Origin: Acidilobaceae archaeon
GTDB taxonomy: Archaea; Thermoproteota; Thermoprotei_A; Sulfolobales; Acidilobaceae
DNA length: 64,000 nucleotides
Direction of reading: 5' to 3'
Assembly: GCA_027037535.1 (NCBI GenBank)
Contig: JALVZQ010000007.1
Span: forward strand, 62,001 to 126,000
The stretch's first letter is position 1; every line of letters starts with the position of its first letter. Positions 63,317 through 64,000 of the stretch are shown here, one piece after another. The position numbers and the translations under genes are program-made. The notes under the pieces are model-generated. The model made no database searches and was not told the DNA's origin. It saw only the letters and a list, made by a program, of their open reading frames with translations.

Positions 63317-64000
63317 ATGACGTACAAGCGTATAAGAAGACCTGCACACGCGGGAACCTTTTACCCAGCAACGAAAGAAGAACTAGTAAAGGCAATAGAA
63401 TACTCATTTATGCATCCACTAGGACCAGGAAAGTTGCCTATAAAAGAAGGAGATAGGATCGACAGAAAGAGTATCGGATTCATAGTCCCACACGCAGGAT
63501 ATATTTATAGTGGGCCGGTCGCGGCGCATGCATACTATAAATTGTCCCACGAGAAACCTCCCAGGACTATAGTGCTTGTAGGACCTAATCATAATGGCAT
63601 TGGGATCGGAGCGGCTGTGTACAAGGGCGATGCATGGAGAACACCACTGGGCGACGTAGAAGTTGATATGGAGATTGCAAGACTATTGGTTGAAAACAGC
63701 GAATATCTAGGATTCGACAACGATGCCCACATCTATGAACATAGTCTAGAGGTCCAGCTGCCTTTCTTACAATACATTTATGACGGGGAGTTTAAGATCG
63801 TGCCAGTAACAATATATGTTCAGACACTCGATGTAGCAAAAGACCTAGCATTAGCCCTAGCCAAAATCATAGAAGAGAACGATATAGATATAGTCTATAT
63901 TGCAAGCACCGATTTTAATCACTATGAATCCCACGAGATATCTGTTCAGAAAGATCTAATGGCAATAAACGCTATACTAGAACGAGACGAAGAAAAATTA
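63317..64000 (+). CDS. MEMO family protein (C-terminus outside window)
   Basis: 228 residues visible of about 280-290. MEMO-fold, related to extradiol dioxygenases; archaeal function unknown, often beside S2 and mevalonate kinase. Conserved: RPAHAGTFYPATKEELVKAI, VPHAGYIYSGPVAAHAYYK, GPNHNG, EHSLEVQLPF and STDFNHYE, with the His residues of the putative metal site. The 167 bases before it contain a T-run and otherwise nothing I recognise; GGGTG precedes the ATG. Confidence 0.92.
   Translation, partial: MTYKRIRRPAHAGTFYPATKEELVKAIEYSFMHPLGPGKLPIKEGDRIDRKSIGFIVPHAGYIYSGPVAAHAYYKLSHEKPPRTIVLVGPNHNGIGIGAAVYKGDAWRTPLGDVEVDMEIARLLVENSEYLGFDNDAHIYEHSLEVQLPFLQYIYDGEFKIVPVTIYVQTLDVAKDLALALAKIIEENDIDIVYIASTDFNHYESHEISVQKDLMAINAILERDEEKL

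Noticed and set aside
1-64000. CRISPR arrays, insertion sequences, integrated elements
   Set aside because: I saw no regularly spaced repeats, transposase or integrase genes, or terminal inverted repeats; codon use and gene spacing are even across the window.

Overview
The window is 64 kb of dense, AT-rich chromosome from a hyperthermophilic crenarchaeon, most likely of the Desulfurococcales or a close relative. The evidence is the gene content: a Sulfolobus-type single-stranded DNA-binding protein, eukaryote-like exosome, proteasome, RNase P, KEOPS and RNA polymerase subunits, archaeal ribosomal proteins (S3Ae, L15e, L18e, L37Ae, L7Ae), a short XPF nuclease, EF-2 and an 11-subunit complex I-like operon. 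Codon use favours AGA and ATA. Many genes start with TTG or GTG behind a GGTGA or GGAGG ribosome binding site, and several starts were moved downstream because the upstream start codon is part of that site. I see no insertion sequences, CRISPR arrays or prophage, and no gene-free stretch reaches 300 bases.

Layout. 1-11 kb holds mixed housekeeping genes: SSB (cut by the left edge), cytidine deaminase, a MoxR ATPase with a VWA partner, a TatD-like hydrolase, leucyl-tRNA synthetase, a PhoH ATPase fused to KH-type RNA-binding modules, a nitrilase-fold amidohydrolase and a membrane glycosyltransferase. 11-15.3 kb is the most accessory-looking region: a TRAM protein, an unknown protein, then a cluster of two predicted b-heme membrane proteins, a secreted ferritin-like DUF2202 protein, a secreted OB-like protein, a polytopic membrane protein and a winged-helix regulator. 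The cluster carries operator-like palindromes and a hairpin that would cover a ribosome binding site. 15.4-24 kb has a LysE-type exporter, DUF355, a geranylgeranyl-reductase-like flavoprotein, an Hrq1-like helicase, tRNA-Gly(GCC), a peroxiredoxin, a KaiC-like ATPase and SfsA.

24-43.4 kb is the archaeal information-processing block: S15, a RecJ/Cdc45-like protein, a Pcc1 paralogue, S3Ae, a THUMP-SPOUT methylase, a radical SAM enzyme, RNase P proteins Rpp30 and Pop5, L15e, YchF, the proteasome-exosome superoperon (psmA, SBDS, rrp4, rrp41, rrp42, L37Ae, Brix, second Pcc1 paralogue, prefoldin beta, DUF3194, DHH), XPF and EF-2. A well-formed C/D box guide RNA candidate lies between the RNase P Pop5 gene and psmA. 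Pop5 itself carries an unexpected N-terminal membrane helix.

43.6-54 kb is a single operon for a complex I-like proton or sodium pump (NuoA, B, C, D, H, I, J, K, M, L, N) without the NADH module, preceded by a structured leader. 54-58.1 kb has an MfnA-type decarboxylase whose 5' end looks frameshifted, an FdhE-like zinc protein, a membrane protein, a beta-CASP nuclease and pyrophosphatase. 58.2-64 kb is the L7Ae, S13-S4-S11-RpoD-L18e-L13-S9-RpoN-S2 operon, ending in a MEMO-family gene cut by the right edge.

The most interesting points are the b-heme plus diiron-like surface cluster with its RNA and DNA control elements (12.1-15.3 kb), the C/D sRNA beside a membrane-anchored-looking RNase P subunit (33.0-33.5 kb), the attenuator-like leader of the complex I operon, and the apparent frameshift in mfnA. 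All functions here are inferred by reading the sequence; no database search was run.
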